From assembly GCA_002632355.1 (NCBI GenBank), contig NSJJ01000003.1, positions 62,001 to 126,000 on the forward strand: DNA of 64,000 nucleotides, in the 5' to 3' direction. The position numbers and the translations under genes are program-made. The DNA comes from Sulfuricella denitrificans. Lineage in GTDB: Bacteria; Pseudomonadota; Gammaproteobacteria; Burkholderiales; Sulfuricellaceae. Below are positions 1 to 7,682 of the stretch, piece by piece. Position 1 is the first letter of the stretch. Each line of letters begins with the position of its first letter. A model generated the notes under the pieces. It saw only the letters and a program-made list of their open reading frames with translations. It made no database searches and was not told the origin of the DNA.

Positions 1-392
1 TGGTTGCGTTTCATCCTGGCCTGGGTGAAAAGTTCGGCTTTTTCAATTCTGGCATCATATTCGATGCGCAGGCCATAGCCTTCGATATATTCATCCGTGC
101 CCTCGCGCTTCTGGCGAAAACTGGCCGGGTTGCCATAGGCGGTGGCATGCTGCAAGCCTGCAGTATCCTCTTTGATCACCAGTTTGTCTGCGCGAATCAG
201 GAGCGTGCCCTGAGTCAACTGTACGTTACCCTGGTAGACGCTGACCTTGTTCGCATCATCAAGATTGACGGTATCCGCTTCAAGGTTGATCGGCTTGTTG
301 CGATCCGCCAGTTCGGCATGTCCTGCGGCTGAAAAAAGGATGAAAATCAGGCAGCCAATCGCAGCGGTTGGCCTAGTTCTTGGGTTTTTCAT
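1..392 (-). CDS. lptA: LptA, periplasmic LPS-transport bridge protein (C-terminus cut by window edge)
   Basis: About 130 N-terminal residues are present; the rest lies left of base 1. The product begins with a Sec signal peptide (basic MKNPRTRP, hydrophobic core, cleavage near AGHA) and continues into the beta-jellyroll OstA/LptA repeat (RNKPINLEADTVNLDDANKV, then YQGNVQLTQG). LptA polymers carry lipopolysaccharide across the periplasm between LptC and LptD. The ATG overlaps the end of lptC by 20 bases, as expected for a co-translated kdsD-kdsC-lptC-lptA operon. By the usual order lptB and rpoN would follow beyond the edge; that is inference. Confidence 0.93.
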   Translation of the reverse strand, partial: MKNPRTRPTAAIGCLIFILFSAAGHAELADRNKPINLEADTVNLDDANKVSVYQGNVQLTQGTLLIRADKLVIKEDTAGLQHATAYGNPASFRQKREGTDEYIEGYGLRIEYDARIEKAELFTQARMKRN

Positions 393-963
393 AATGACCT
401 TTCACGCGGGAAAGCAGTTTGATCGTCTGGGTCCGGTTGTCGAATTCCATTCCGGTGGCGGTGATGAATGCGGCTGGCGTTTTAATCCTGACTTCATTGT
501 CGGTGCGGGCTAGCTCCTGATCAGGCGTAATGTGCAGGGAGTCGGTGCTGACTGTCAGCCAGTCCTTTCCTGTGCCGGCTTCGCGCCTGATTTCGACTTC
601 ATGGGTAAAATATACCTCCCCGCCATCGCGGGAGACCAGCCCTTGCTGAGCCTGGATATGTACCGGGGGTTTGTTTTCATTCATGGCTGTGAAATGCGGA
701 CGGGTCAGATGCGCGGTGTCATCGTCCGGAAAATGCTCGAGTTTGGTGGCGGCCAGGGTATGCTGAGGCAGCCCATCTGGCCCCATGCGCCGGGCAAAAA
801 AGTTCTCTACCCAGTAATCCGGGTCGTGGCGGGTACTGCCATCGCGTTTCGACAACGGCGCCTGAACGGTGCTGTTGAGCCAGAAAGTGAGCAGCGCGAG
901 CAGTCCCAGCAGCGCGAGCGGGGACCACAGCGAGAGGCGTTCGCTTATTTTAGATAAACGGAT
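373..963 (-). CDS. lptC: LptC, inner-membrane LPS-transport protein, probable ATC start
   Basis: LptC anchors the LPS transport bridge to the LptBFG transporter. The frame encodes one N-terminal membrane segment (SLWSPLALLGLLALLTFW) and a periplasmic LptC domain ending HYEKPKN. No ATG, GTG or TTG occurs between the upstream in-frame stop (about 1012-1014) and the membrane segment. The first conventional candidate, a TTG at 855, would remove the anchor. ATC at 961-963 has GGAGG seven bases upstream and gives 196 residues, close to the family length, so I place the start there. ATA at 946-948 and CTG codons are alternatives. The start overlaps the 3' end of kdsC. Confidence 0.85.
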   Translation of the reverse strand: MRLSKISERLSLWSPLALLGLLALLTFWLNSTVQAPLSKRDGSTRHDPDYWVENFFARRMGPDGLPQHTLAATKLEHFPDDDTAHLTRPHFTAMNENKPPVHIQAQQGLVSRDGGEVYFTHEVEIRREAGTGKDWLTVSTDSLHITPDQELARTDNEVRIKTPAAFITATGMEFDNRTQTIKLLSRVKGHYEKPKN

Positions 964-1469
964 AGCTGGGCCTCCAGGGTGTCTTGCGACTGCATGATCA
1001 GTTCGCAGATTTCACGGGCAGCACCGTGCCCCCCTTCCTTGACGGAAACATAATGGGCATGCTGTTTTACCCGATCCGGCGCCTGAGGTACCGTGAGCGC
1101 CAGACCGCAGCGGCGCATGGCGGGCAGGTCCACGACATCATCCCCCATGAATGCGCATTGCTCGAAGCGCATGGCCAGCTTTTCCGTGAGGTGCTGAAAT
1201 GCTTCCAGCTTGTCATGTACACCCTGATAAACATGGGTGATGCCGAGATTCTCGGCGCGGTGAATCACGACTTTCGAGGTGCGCCCGGTAATGATGGCGA
1301 TTTCCACACCGCTGTTTTTGAGCATCTTGATGCCATGCCCATCGTGTGAGTTGAAGGCCTTGTATTCCTGGCCATCGTCGCCGAGGAACAGGCTGCCATC
1401 GGTGAGCACGCCGTCCACATCGAAAATCAGCAGCTTGATGTTGCGCGCCAGTTCGTAAACCGCTTGCAT
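945..1469 (-). CDS. kdsC: KdsC, 3-deoxy-D-manno-octulosonate 8-phosphate phosphatase
   Basis: A 174-residue HAD-superfamily phosphatase that hydrolyses Kdo-8-phosphate to Kdo for the LPS inner core. It shows HAD motif I (LLIFDVDGVLTDG, nucleophile Asp17 and Asp19), motif II (AIITGRTS) and motif IV (FMGDDVVDLPAM). It is the compact C0 type without a cap domain, as KdsC tetramers are. It lies 15 bases downstream of kdsD and overlaps lptC, so Kdo synthesis and LPS export genes appear to share one transcript. Substrate assignment rests on family length and gene order. Confidence 0.94.
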   Translation of the reverse strand: MQAVYELARNIKLLIFDVDGVLTDGSLFLGDDGQEYKAFNSHDGHGIKMLKNSGVEIAIITGRTSKVVIHRAENLGITHVYQGVHDKLEAFQHLTEKLAMRFEQCAFMGDDVVDLPAMRRCGLALTVPQAPDRVKQHAHYVSVKEGGHGAAREICELIMQSQDTLEAQLSVYLK

Positions 1470-1484
1470 TGCAATGCTCCGTGA

Positions 1485-2459
1485 TCAGACCACGCCTGCA
1501 CGCAGCAGGTCGTGCATGTTGAAGGCGCCAACCAGTCTGCCCGATTCGTCGGCAACCAGCAGCCCATTGATCTTGTGCTGTTCCATGAACTGTACTGCCT
1601 CCGCTGCCAGACGTTCCGGCCGGATGCTGAATGGTTTTTCAGTCATGATTCCGCGAATGGGCGTTGTGCGGATATCCAGTGGCGAGTCGAGGTGGCGGCG
1701 CAGATCGCCGTCGGTGAACAGCCCGAGGATATGGTCGCCTGTATCCACAACCGCAGTCATTCCCAGCCCCTTCCTGGTCATCTCCAGTAGCGCTTCGCTC
1801 AGGCTGGCGTCCGCATGGACTTTGGGCAAATCTTCGCCCTGATGCATCACGTCCTGCACATGCACCAGCAGGCGACGGCCAAGTGCTCCGCCGGGATGCG
1901 AACGGGCGAAATCCTCCTTGCCGAAGCCGCGCGCATCCAGCAGCGCCACCGCCAGCGCATCGCCCAGCGCCAGTGTCGCCGTTGTGCTGGCGGTCGGCGC
2001 CAGACCCAGCGGACAGGCTTCCTGGGTTACGCTGGCATCGAGATGAATATCGGCTTCGCGCGCCATGGTGGACTGAGGATTGCCGGTCATGGTGATGAGC
2101 CTGGCACCAAGGCGCTTGATGAGCGGCACGATGGATACCAGTTCCGGGCTTTCTCCGGAGTTTGACAAGGCAATGACTACATCCTGTGGCGTGATCATAC
2201 CCAGGTCGCCGTGACTGGCCTCGCCCGGATGGACAAAGAAGGAAGGTGTTCCGGTGCTGGCAAGTGTGGATGCGATTTTGCCTGCGATATGGCCGGATTT
2301 CCCCATGCCGCTGACAATGATGCGGCCAGTGCAGGCCAGGCATAATTCGACCGCATGGGTAAAGTTGGAATCGAGGCGCGCACTCAAGGCATGGATCGCA
2401 TCGGCTTCGATGCTCAGAACCTGGCGTGCCAGGCCCAGTATTTTTTCGGGTGTTGTCAT
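1485..2459 (-). CDS. kdsD: KdsD, D-arabinose-5-phosphate isomerase
   Basis: A 324-residue SIS-fold isomerase that converts ribulose-5-phosphate to arabinose-5-phosphate, the first step of Kdo synthesis. The SIS domain occupies about residues 35-180 (GRIIVSGMGKSGHIAGKIA, SNSGESPELV, CPLGLAPTASTT). Two CBS domains fill about 205-320 (VMHQGEDLPKVHADASLSEA and IMTEKPFSIRPERLAAEA). Length and architecture match KdsD/KpsF. It is the first gene of the leftward kdsD-kdsC-lptC-lptA set and is divergent from the antiporter gene across 109 bases that must hold both promoters. Confidence 0.95.
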   Translation of the reverse strand: MTTPEKILGLARQVLSIEADAIHALSARLDSNFTHAVELCLACTGRIIVSGMGKSGHIAGKIASTLASTGTPSFFVHPGEASHGDLGMITPQDVVIALSNSGESPELVSIVPLIKRLGARLITMTGNPQSTMAREADIHLDASVTQEACPLGLAPTASTTATLALGDALAVALLDARGFGKEDFARSHPGGALGRRLLVHVQDVMHQGEDLPKVHADASLSEALLEMTRKGLGMTAVVDTGDHILGLFTDGDLRRHLDSPLDIRTTPIRGIMTEKPFSIRPERLAAEAVQFMEQHKINGLLVADESGRLVGAFNMHDLLRAGVV

Positions 2460-2568
2460 TCGGTTGGGCAGAGAACGAGGCTCGACTGGCGTTAAATAAA
2501 GTCATGATAGTATAAGGCCGAACGCACACGGGAGAAAGCTGTGCCGCTTTTCAAGGACCCAATGTTTC

Positions 2569-4545
2569 ATGCCGCATGACGCTCCAAACACTCTCCAGGC
2601 TGTACTGGTGCTGCTTGGAGCCGCTGTCTTTGCGGTAGCCCTGTTCCGCAGCCTGCGTCTGCCCCCGCTGCTTGCCTATCTGCTGGTAGGCATGGTGGCG
2701 GGTCCCCATGCACTGGGGTGGATCTCAGATACGGAAGAAACCCGCTATCTGGCAGAATTCGGCGTGGTGTTCCTGATGTTCAGTATTGGCCTGGAATTTA
2801 GCCTGCCGCAGCTCAAAGGCATGCGCGGCGTGGTGTTCGGCCTGGGGGGCGCGCAGGTGCTGGTAACGCTGGCACTGATTCTGGCGGCTGTCGTGTTGTC
2901 CGGGTTTTCCTGGCGTGCAGGGGTCGCGCTGGGGGGTGTGCTCGCCATGTCATCCACGGCGATTGTCAGCAAGATGATGGCCGAACGCCTCGAATTGCAG
3001 TCGCGCCATGGGCGGCTGGTGATTGGCGTTCTCTTGTTCCAGGATCTGGCAGTGGTGCCCCTGCTGATCCTGATCCCGGCTCTGTCAGCTACCGGTGGAG
3101 ACCTGACTCAGGCAGTAGGCGCGGCTTTTCTTAAAGCGCTGGTGCTCCTGATCGGCCTGCTTTATTTCGGGCAGCGCCTCATGCGCCGCTGGTTCCACTG
3201 GGTGGCACGGCACAAATCGCCCGAACTGTTCATGCTCAATGTGTTGCTGGTGACACTAGGCTTGGCTTATCTGACCGGTCTGGCCGGACTTTCCCTTGCG
3301 CTGGGTGCGTTTCTTGCGGGGATGTTGATCTCCGAAACGGAGTATCGCTACCAGGTGGAGGCGGACATCCAGCCTTTTCGCGATGTCCTGCTGGGGCTTT
3401 TTTTCGTTACAGTCGGAATGCTGCTGGATATGGCGGTCGTTGCGGCGAACCTGGGCTGGGTAGTGCTTGCGCTGCTGATCATGGTCCTGGGGAAGGGCGC
3501 GATCGTGACGCTGTTAAGCCGGCTTTTTCGTCACGATCTCAGCGTGTCGTTGCGGACCGGATTGTTTCTGGCCCAGGCGGGCGAATTTGGCTTTGTTCTG
3601 ATGACACTTGCCAATGAAGGCAGACTGGTGCCGCCCTACATTGCGCAGATAATTCTGGCCGCGATGCTGCTTTCCATGGTGGTTGCCCCTTTTCTCCTGC
3701 AGCATAGCGCTGCTATCGTGACACGCCTGTGCCGCAACGACTGGAACTACCGCGCACTGGAGCTGCACGATATCGTGGTTAAGAGCGCGGGCAAGGAAGG
3801 GCATGTGATCGTTTGCGGCTATGGCCGTAGCGGCCAGAACCTGTCGCGTTTTCTCGAACTTGAAGGCATCTCCTTCTTTGCCCTGGATCTCGACCCGCAA
3901 CGTGTACGCGCCGCCGCCGCTGCAGGCGAGAACGTGGTCTATGGCGATGCCTGCCGGCGGGAAGTGCTGATGGCTGCAGGTTTGCAGCGCGCGCGGGCAG
4001 TCGTGGTGTCCTACGCCGATACGGCTTCGGCGCTTAAAGTGTTGCATCAGGTGCATGAACTGCGTCCGGACTTGCCCGTGGTTGTGCGAACCCTGGATGA
4101 TTCCGATCTTGAGCGGCTGCAACAGGCCGGCGCGGCAGAAGTTGTGCCCGAAGTGCTGGAGGGCTCGCTTATGCTCGCTTCCCATGCCCTGATGTTGCTG
4201 GGCGTACCGCTCGCCCATGTTTTGCGGCGCATTCGCGAAGTGCGCTCACAACGTTATGGGTTGTTTCGCGGCGTATTCCGTGGCGAAGCCGAAACCAGCC
4301 TGGAAGAGCATGAACAGCCACGCCTCTCTTCCGTGTCACTGGGAGATAATGCCGCAGCGATCGGCAAGGCCCTGTCAGAACTTGAACTGGACAGCCTGCT
4401 GGTGGAAGTCACGGCGATTCGCAGAAGGGGGATCCGTGGCGTGGAGCCTTCTCCTGATATGAAGCTGATGGCGGGGGATATCGTAGTGTTGCTGGGCGCG
4501 GCAGAAAATCTGGCTTTGGCGGAAGCCAAACTGTTGCAGGGCTAG
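2569..4545 (+). CDS. Kef/YbaL-type monovalent cation:proton antiporter (CPA2) with RCK domain
   Basis: A 658-residue inner-membrane protein. Residues about 1-390 form the multi-pass Na+/H+ exchanger domain (LLAYLLVGMVAGPHALGW, SSTAIVSKMM, FLAQAGEFGFVL). About 405-525 is a TrkA-N/RCK nucleotide-binding domain (GHVIVCGYGRSGQNLSRFLE). About 565-658 is a TrkA-C domain (MAGDIVVLLGAAENL). This layout matches KefB/KefC/YbaL potassium efflux systems. It has no adjacent KefF/KefG-type quinone reductase, so glutathione gating cannot be assumed. A CPA2 antiporter divergent from kdsD is a common neighbour in related genomes. The ATG at 2569 has AAGGA upstream, though the spacing is long. Confidence 0.9.
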   Translation: MPHDAPNTLQAVLVLLGAAVFAVALFRSLRLPPLLAYLLVGMVAGPHALGWISDTEETRYLAEFGVVFLMFSIGLEFSLPQLKGMRGVVFGLGGAQVLVTLALILAAVVLSGFSWRAGVALGGVLAMSSTAIVSKMMAERLELQSRHGRLVIGVLLFQDLAVVPLLILIPALSATGGDLTQAVGAAFLKALVLLIGLLYFGQRLMRRWFHWVARHKSPELFMLNVLLVTLGLAYLTGLAGLSLALGAFLAGMLISETEYRYQVEADIQPFRDVLLGLFFVTVGMLLDMAVVAANLGWVVLALLIMVLGKGAIVTLLSRLFRHDLSVSLRTGLFLAQAGEFGFVLMTLANEGRLVPPYIAQIILAAMLLSMVVAPFLLQHSAAIVTRLCRNDWNYRALELHDIVVKSAGKEGHVIVCGYGRSGQNLSRFLELEGISFFALDLDPQRVRAAAAAGENVVYGDACRREVLMAAGLQRARAVVVSYADTASALKVLHQVHELRPDLPVVVRTLDDSDLERLQQAGAAEVVPEVLEGSLMLASHALMLLGVPLAHVLRRIREVRSQRYGLFRGVFRGEAETSLEEHEQPRLSSVSLGDNAAAIGKALSELELDSLLVEVTAIRRRGIRGVEPSPDMKLMAGDIVVLLGAAENLALAEAKLLQG

Positions 4546-4571
4546 GCCGGCAAGTTTATAACCTGCTAATT

Positions 4572-5318
4572 TCAGAAGAGATTCGCGCCGCCACAGTTGT
4601 CAGAATTGCTGTCCACCCTCCAGTTTCCATTGTCAGTCGAGTAACAGAGGCTTTCGTCCGGGGCTGTGGTCGCACCGTTAAAGGCGCTGTAACGAAAGGC
4701 GCCCTGCATGGCATTGCCGTCGTCAATTTTCCTGTCGATTTCAGCCAGAATATCCACCGGGATTCGATTCCCCGTTTTGATGTTGTTTCTTGCGGTTGAA
4801 GCTGTCTGGGCAAAGTTTTCATCGTGCGCGATTTGCAAAAACGCATTGAAGATGTTTTTTGGCGTATTTTTAATCGTGACGCTTTCAGTGGCGCTGCTCA
4901 TGGAATATTCCGCAGCCAGAAAACCGGCTTTCGACAGGTGGGTCCAGGCGATAGTTTGTTCATTGCTGGATGTGTTCAGGATTTTTCCATCGCCGTTTCC
5001 GCCAATACCCGGCGCAACGTCTTTAATGTTGCGCGAGGCATCCACTCCGGGATAATCGCCGGGCAGGGCGCGGAAACGGTCCTGGAAGCCCAGAAAAGCG
5101 GCCCGGATGGCGTCCTGTTGAGCAATGACATTCCGCGCTCGACTGTTTGAGATCAGTTCCGCACCTTTAAGCGCCCCGCTTAACAGCATGCCGATGATGA
5201 CCATGACGATGGCCATTTCAATCAGGGTAAAACCGTGCTGGAAATATTCTGGTCTCAAGCCGAGGGGCAATAAAAAACCCGCCGCTGCGGGTTTTTTATT
5301 GGGTAGCCGGTCTGACAT
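4572..5318 (-). CDS. Type II/IV pseudopilin, second of a tandem pair
   Basis: The protein contains a prepilin peptidase site and hydrophobic helix (HG|FTLIEMAIVMVIIGMLL), followed by a pseudopilin body ending SNSDNCGGANLF. It is a paralogue of the gene at 5318-5986: both have ARxRN(V/M)I.QQD, LPGDY, (I/V)DRK(I/V)DDGN and a C-terminal NCG motif. Two starts are plausible. ATG at 5318 overlaps the upstream stop (TGATG) and gives a 29-residue leader that reads through a terminator-like palindrome. TTG at 5258 gives a 9-residue leader but has no clear ribosome site. No secretin or ATPase lies next to it; PilD at 28516-29394 could process it. Function of the pair is unknown. Confidence 0.82.
   Translation of the reverse strand: MSDRLPNKKPAAAGFLLPLGLRPEYFQHGFTLIEMAIVMVIIGMLLSGALKGAELISNSRARNVIAQQDAIRAAFLGFQDRFRALPGDYPGVDASRNIKDVAPGIGGNGDGKILNTSSNEQTIAWTHLSKAGFLAAEYSMSSATESVTIKNTPKNIFNAFLQIAHDENFAQTASTARNNIKTGNRIPVDILAEIDRKIDDGNAMQGAFRYSAFNGATTAPDESLCYSTDNGNWRVDSNSDNCGGANLF
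5268..5301 (-). terminator. Perfect terminator-like inverted repeat between (or inside) the two pseudopilin genes
   Basis: Two exactly complementary 15-base arms (5268-5282 and 5287-5301) flank a four-base loop; each arm joins CCCGC/GCGGG to an A-rich or T-rich run. On the minus strand this is a textbook intrinsic terminator, 17 bases after the stop of the first pseudopilin. It would limit transcription of the second pseudopilin, and it falls inside that gene's leader if translation starts at 5318. Confidence 0.75.
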
Positions 5319-5986
5319 CAGAAAATGCTGGCAGCGCCGCAATTGTTTTCTTCACCGGAAACCTTCCAGCTTGCCGGAGTGGTCGTGGTGTCGATGCAGG
5401 TTGCAGCAGTCGGTGCAGTCGCGCCACCTGCATACACGGAGAAGCGGAATGCGCCACCTTGTGGATTGCCATCGTCAACCTTGCGGTCCACTTCGGCCAG
5501 AATGTTGACCGGGACTTGTATGCCGGTTTTCAGGTTGTGGCGTTTGGAGGCGGTGCCCGCGTCGCTGTAGACATCGTCATAAATGAGTTGCAGATAGCCG
5601 GCGTATGGATTCTTTGGTGTGGTGGTGTCGTTTACCGTGCCTGCGGTGAAAACATAGCTGCCGTTGATGAATCCGGCATGGCTCAGGTGGTCCCATACCA
5701 TGATGGCTTCGTCACCCAGAATCTGGCCGTCGCCATTGCCGTTGGCCGTGGCAGCAACGCCCTTGATGTTCGTGGAAGCCACTGCATAGTCGCCAGGCAG
5801 CGCGCGGTAGCGATCGAGAAAGCCAAAATAGGCTGCCTTGATGCCGTCCTGCTGCGAAATCATGTTTCGCACACGAGCGCTGGTAATCAGTTCCTGGCCC
5901 TTGAGCACCCCGCCCAGAAGCAGGCCGATAATCACCAGCACGATGGCAATCTCAATCAGGGTGAAGCCTTGCTGTCGGTTTTTCAT
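5318..5986 (-). CDS. Type II/IV pseudopilin, first of a tandem pair
   Basis: A 222-residue prepilin-like protein with a six-residue basic leader, cleavage site Gly7|Phe8 and the hydrophobic stem FTLIEIAIVLVIIGLLLGG. The body carries LPGDY, GNGDGQILGDE, VDRKVDDGNPQGGAFRFSV and a C-terminal ENNCGAASIF. A leader peptidase such as PilD would cut and N-methylate it before assembly into a type IV pilus or type II secretion filament. It is 222 residues against 140 for the major pilin at 40656-41078, so it is more likely a minor pilin or pseudopilin. A near-consensus sigma-54 promoter lies just upstream. Confidence 0.88.
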   Translation of the reverse strand: MKNRQQGFTLIEIAIVLVIIGLLLGGVLKGQELITSARVRNMISQQDGIKAAYFGFLDRYRALPGDYAVASTNIKGVAATANGNGDGQILGDEAIMVWDHLSHAGFINGSYVFTAGTVNDTTTPKNPYAGYLQLIYDDVYSDAGTASKRHNLKTGIQVPVNILAEVDRKVDDGNPQGGAFRFSVYAGGATAPTAATCIDTTTTPASWKVSGEENNCGAASIF

Positions 5987-6037
5987 TTTGTTGAGTATCC
6001 TAAAATAACTGAATATATGTTTGCCTGATTGTTTATC

Positions 6038-6053
6038 AGCAATTTACGTGCCT
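6038..6053 (-). promoter_or_regulatory. Sigma-54 (RpoN) promoter of the pseudopilin pair
   Basis: The minus strand reads AGGCACGTAAATTGCT, matching TGGCACG-N4-TTGCW at all but the first base, with the essential GG and GC ten bases apart. The start of transcription would fall near 6026, about 40 bases before the ATG at 5986. It resembles the element upstream of pilA in this window. Confidence 0.8.
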
Positions 6054-6097
6054 GAACTTCCAGGCTCTACATGACTGATAAGTTTGGTGTGCGAATT

Positions 6098-6838
6098 TCA
6101 GTCTTGTTGCATTTTCGACAGGGGTGGTGATTTCTCGACGATCCCTGTTTCCATTTCTTTAAGCCGCTCGGTCAGGAATCGAATCTCGTGCGGGTCGTCG
6201 AGGGTGTTGTTGGCAAGCAAGCCGCCGAGCAGAATCTTAGCACTTTCTGTTTCACCCATCTCTTGCAGAATGAAAATTGGCATCTGCTGCGCCCAGTGGG
6301 GAACGCCCGGCCCATTGGCATGCCGGGCGATGGCCCGGGAATACTTGAGCGCAAGGGGCAAATCGTGCAGACGGTGTTTTGCGACAATGGCAGCGTGGGC
6401 CAGCCATTGCCAGCGCAGGTCGGGGGCAGCAAAAAAATGCCGGTAGGTGAATTCCAGCATTTGTTTCTGCCGGGCAGGGTCCGGTACCTGGGTGTAGAGA
6501 TGGGTGGCCATCAGCAGGGGATATTGGGCACGGGAATCCAGTTCAAGCATGCGATCGAGCCACTGGATTACTGTCGCATAATCCAGGTTCTGGAAAGGGA
6601 TGCTGATGCCCGGCTGATTGTCGAAGGCCTGCAGGTACAGTGCCATCGATTGAGATGCCACGATGCTCTCGCCGAAACTGGCGACAGCGATTACCTCATG
6701 ATTGGGGGGCGGCGGAAGGGCTTGTGCTTTTGCCTGGGGCAGGGGGGTCCGTAGGCCCCAGTAGATTTGCAGCACAAGAGCCAGCGTGAGCAGGGCCAGT
6801 ATCGGGATTGGAACAGCAGAGAGCGGGCGTTCGGTCAT
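6098..6838 (-). CDS. Membrane-anchored helical (TPR-like) protein of unknown function
   Basis: The 246-residue product has one N-terminal membrane helix (PILALLTLALVLQIYWGL) without a lipobox, then a helix-rich region with TPR/SEL1 flavour (LDRMLELDSRAQYPLLMATH, LPLALKYSRAIARHANG). I recognise no enzyme motif. It starts seven bases after the stop of the ABC-2 permease gene, so the two are probably co-transcribed and may work together. It could be an accessory or scaffold subunit of that transporter; this is inference from position only. The 3' end faces the pseudopilin promoter region. Confidence 0.7.
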   Translation of the reverse strand: MTERPLSAVPIPILALLTLALVLQIYWGLRTPLPQAKAQALPPPPNHEVIAVASFGESIVASQSMALYLQAFDNQPGISIPFQNLDYATVIQWLDRMLELDSRAQYPLLMATHLYTQVPDPARQKQMLEFTYRHFFAAPDLRWQWLAHAAIVAKHRLHDLPLALKYSRAIARHANGPGVPHWAQQMPIFILQEMGETESAKILLGGLLANNTLDDPHEIRFLTERLKEMETGIVEKSPPLSKMQQD

Positions 6839-6845
6839 GACGGCG

Positions 6846-7613
6846 CTACAGATTTCTGCGTGAAATATCGAAAAGAGCGCCTGCCAGCAAAAGCGCCAGA
6901 TAGATCAGGGTTTGCAATGCGATAGGCCCGAGTTGTGCCCAGGAGCCACTGTTATTCACAAGCCAGGCAGTCTGGGTGAAAGCGTCGAGCCGCGGCAGCA
7001 GCAAGGCAATGGCGTCAAGGGCATGAACCATGTATAGCTGTACCGTGCCGGTTTCATTGATCGGGGCATGGCCGATCATCTGGATGGCGGTCATTGATCT
7101 GGACAGGAGATAAAATCCCAGCACCAGGCTCATGGCCGGCACGATCTGGCTGAAAGTGAGCAGGCAGAACAGGCTCAGAGCGGCCATGATCCATAGTTCA
7201 CCAAGCAGCGACAAACCCCATAACAACACTTGCCCTGCCGGTGCATAGGCAGCCAGTAGCAGGGAAACCGCGCTGGTCAGAAGCAGCGCGATCCCCATGA
7301 AGCCGAGCTGTTTGCCGATGACGTAACTGGTGCGCGGCAGATCCAGTGATAGAATGAGTTCCAGTCCTTTTTCGTTGAATTCCCGTGCCAGGCTGCTGAT
7401 GATGAACAGGCTTAACATGAACACACTGGCGGGGCGCAGGGATGCAGCGAGAAACGCAGTCTGGATGCGCTGGCTGTCCGCAATGGCGATTTCGTTGAGG
7501 AACAGCCCGCCGGCAAAAGCGGTTAGCACAACCAGCAGCAGCAATCGCACAAGGCGTGCGCGTGCCGCCTCAAGAAAGGTGAAATAGGCAATGGTAAAAA
7601 TGGCTCGCGACAT
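6846..7613 (-). CDS. ABC-2 family transporter permease
   Basis: A 255-residue polytopic membrane protein starting MSRAIFTIAYFTFLEAARAR, with about six hydrophobic spans and the amphipathic first segment typical of ABC-2/ABC2_membrane permeases of the NatB/NosY type. EFNEKGLELILSLDLPRTSY is a characteristic cytoplasmic loop. The open frame extends upstream to 8087, but that part overlaps the divergent kinase gene and looks like antisense, so ATG at 7613 is preferred. No ABC ATPase gene is adjacent, so the partner must be elsewhere. The exported substrate is unknown. Confidence 0.82.
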   Translation of the reverse strand: MSRAIFTIAYFTFLEAARARLVRLLLLVVLTAFAGGLFLNEIAIADSQRIQTAFLAASLRPASVFMLSLFIISSLAREFNEKGLELILSLDLPRTSYVIGKQLGFMGIALLLTSAVSLLLAAYAPAGQVLLWGLSLLGELWIMAALSLFCLLTFSQIVPAMSLVLGFYLLSRSMTAIQMIGHAPINETGTVQLYMVHALDAIALLLPRLDAFTQTAWLVNNSGSWAQLGPIALQTLIYLALLLAGALFDISRRNL

Positions 7614-7682
7614 GCGACTTGACTCGATTGGCAGCGTAATTACTGCCAAGTATATCCAAACCATGACACCGAAGGGGTGGCT

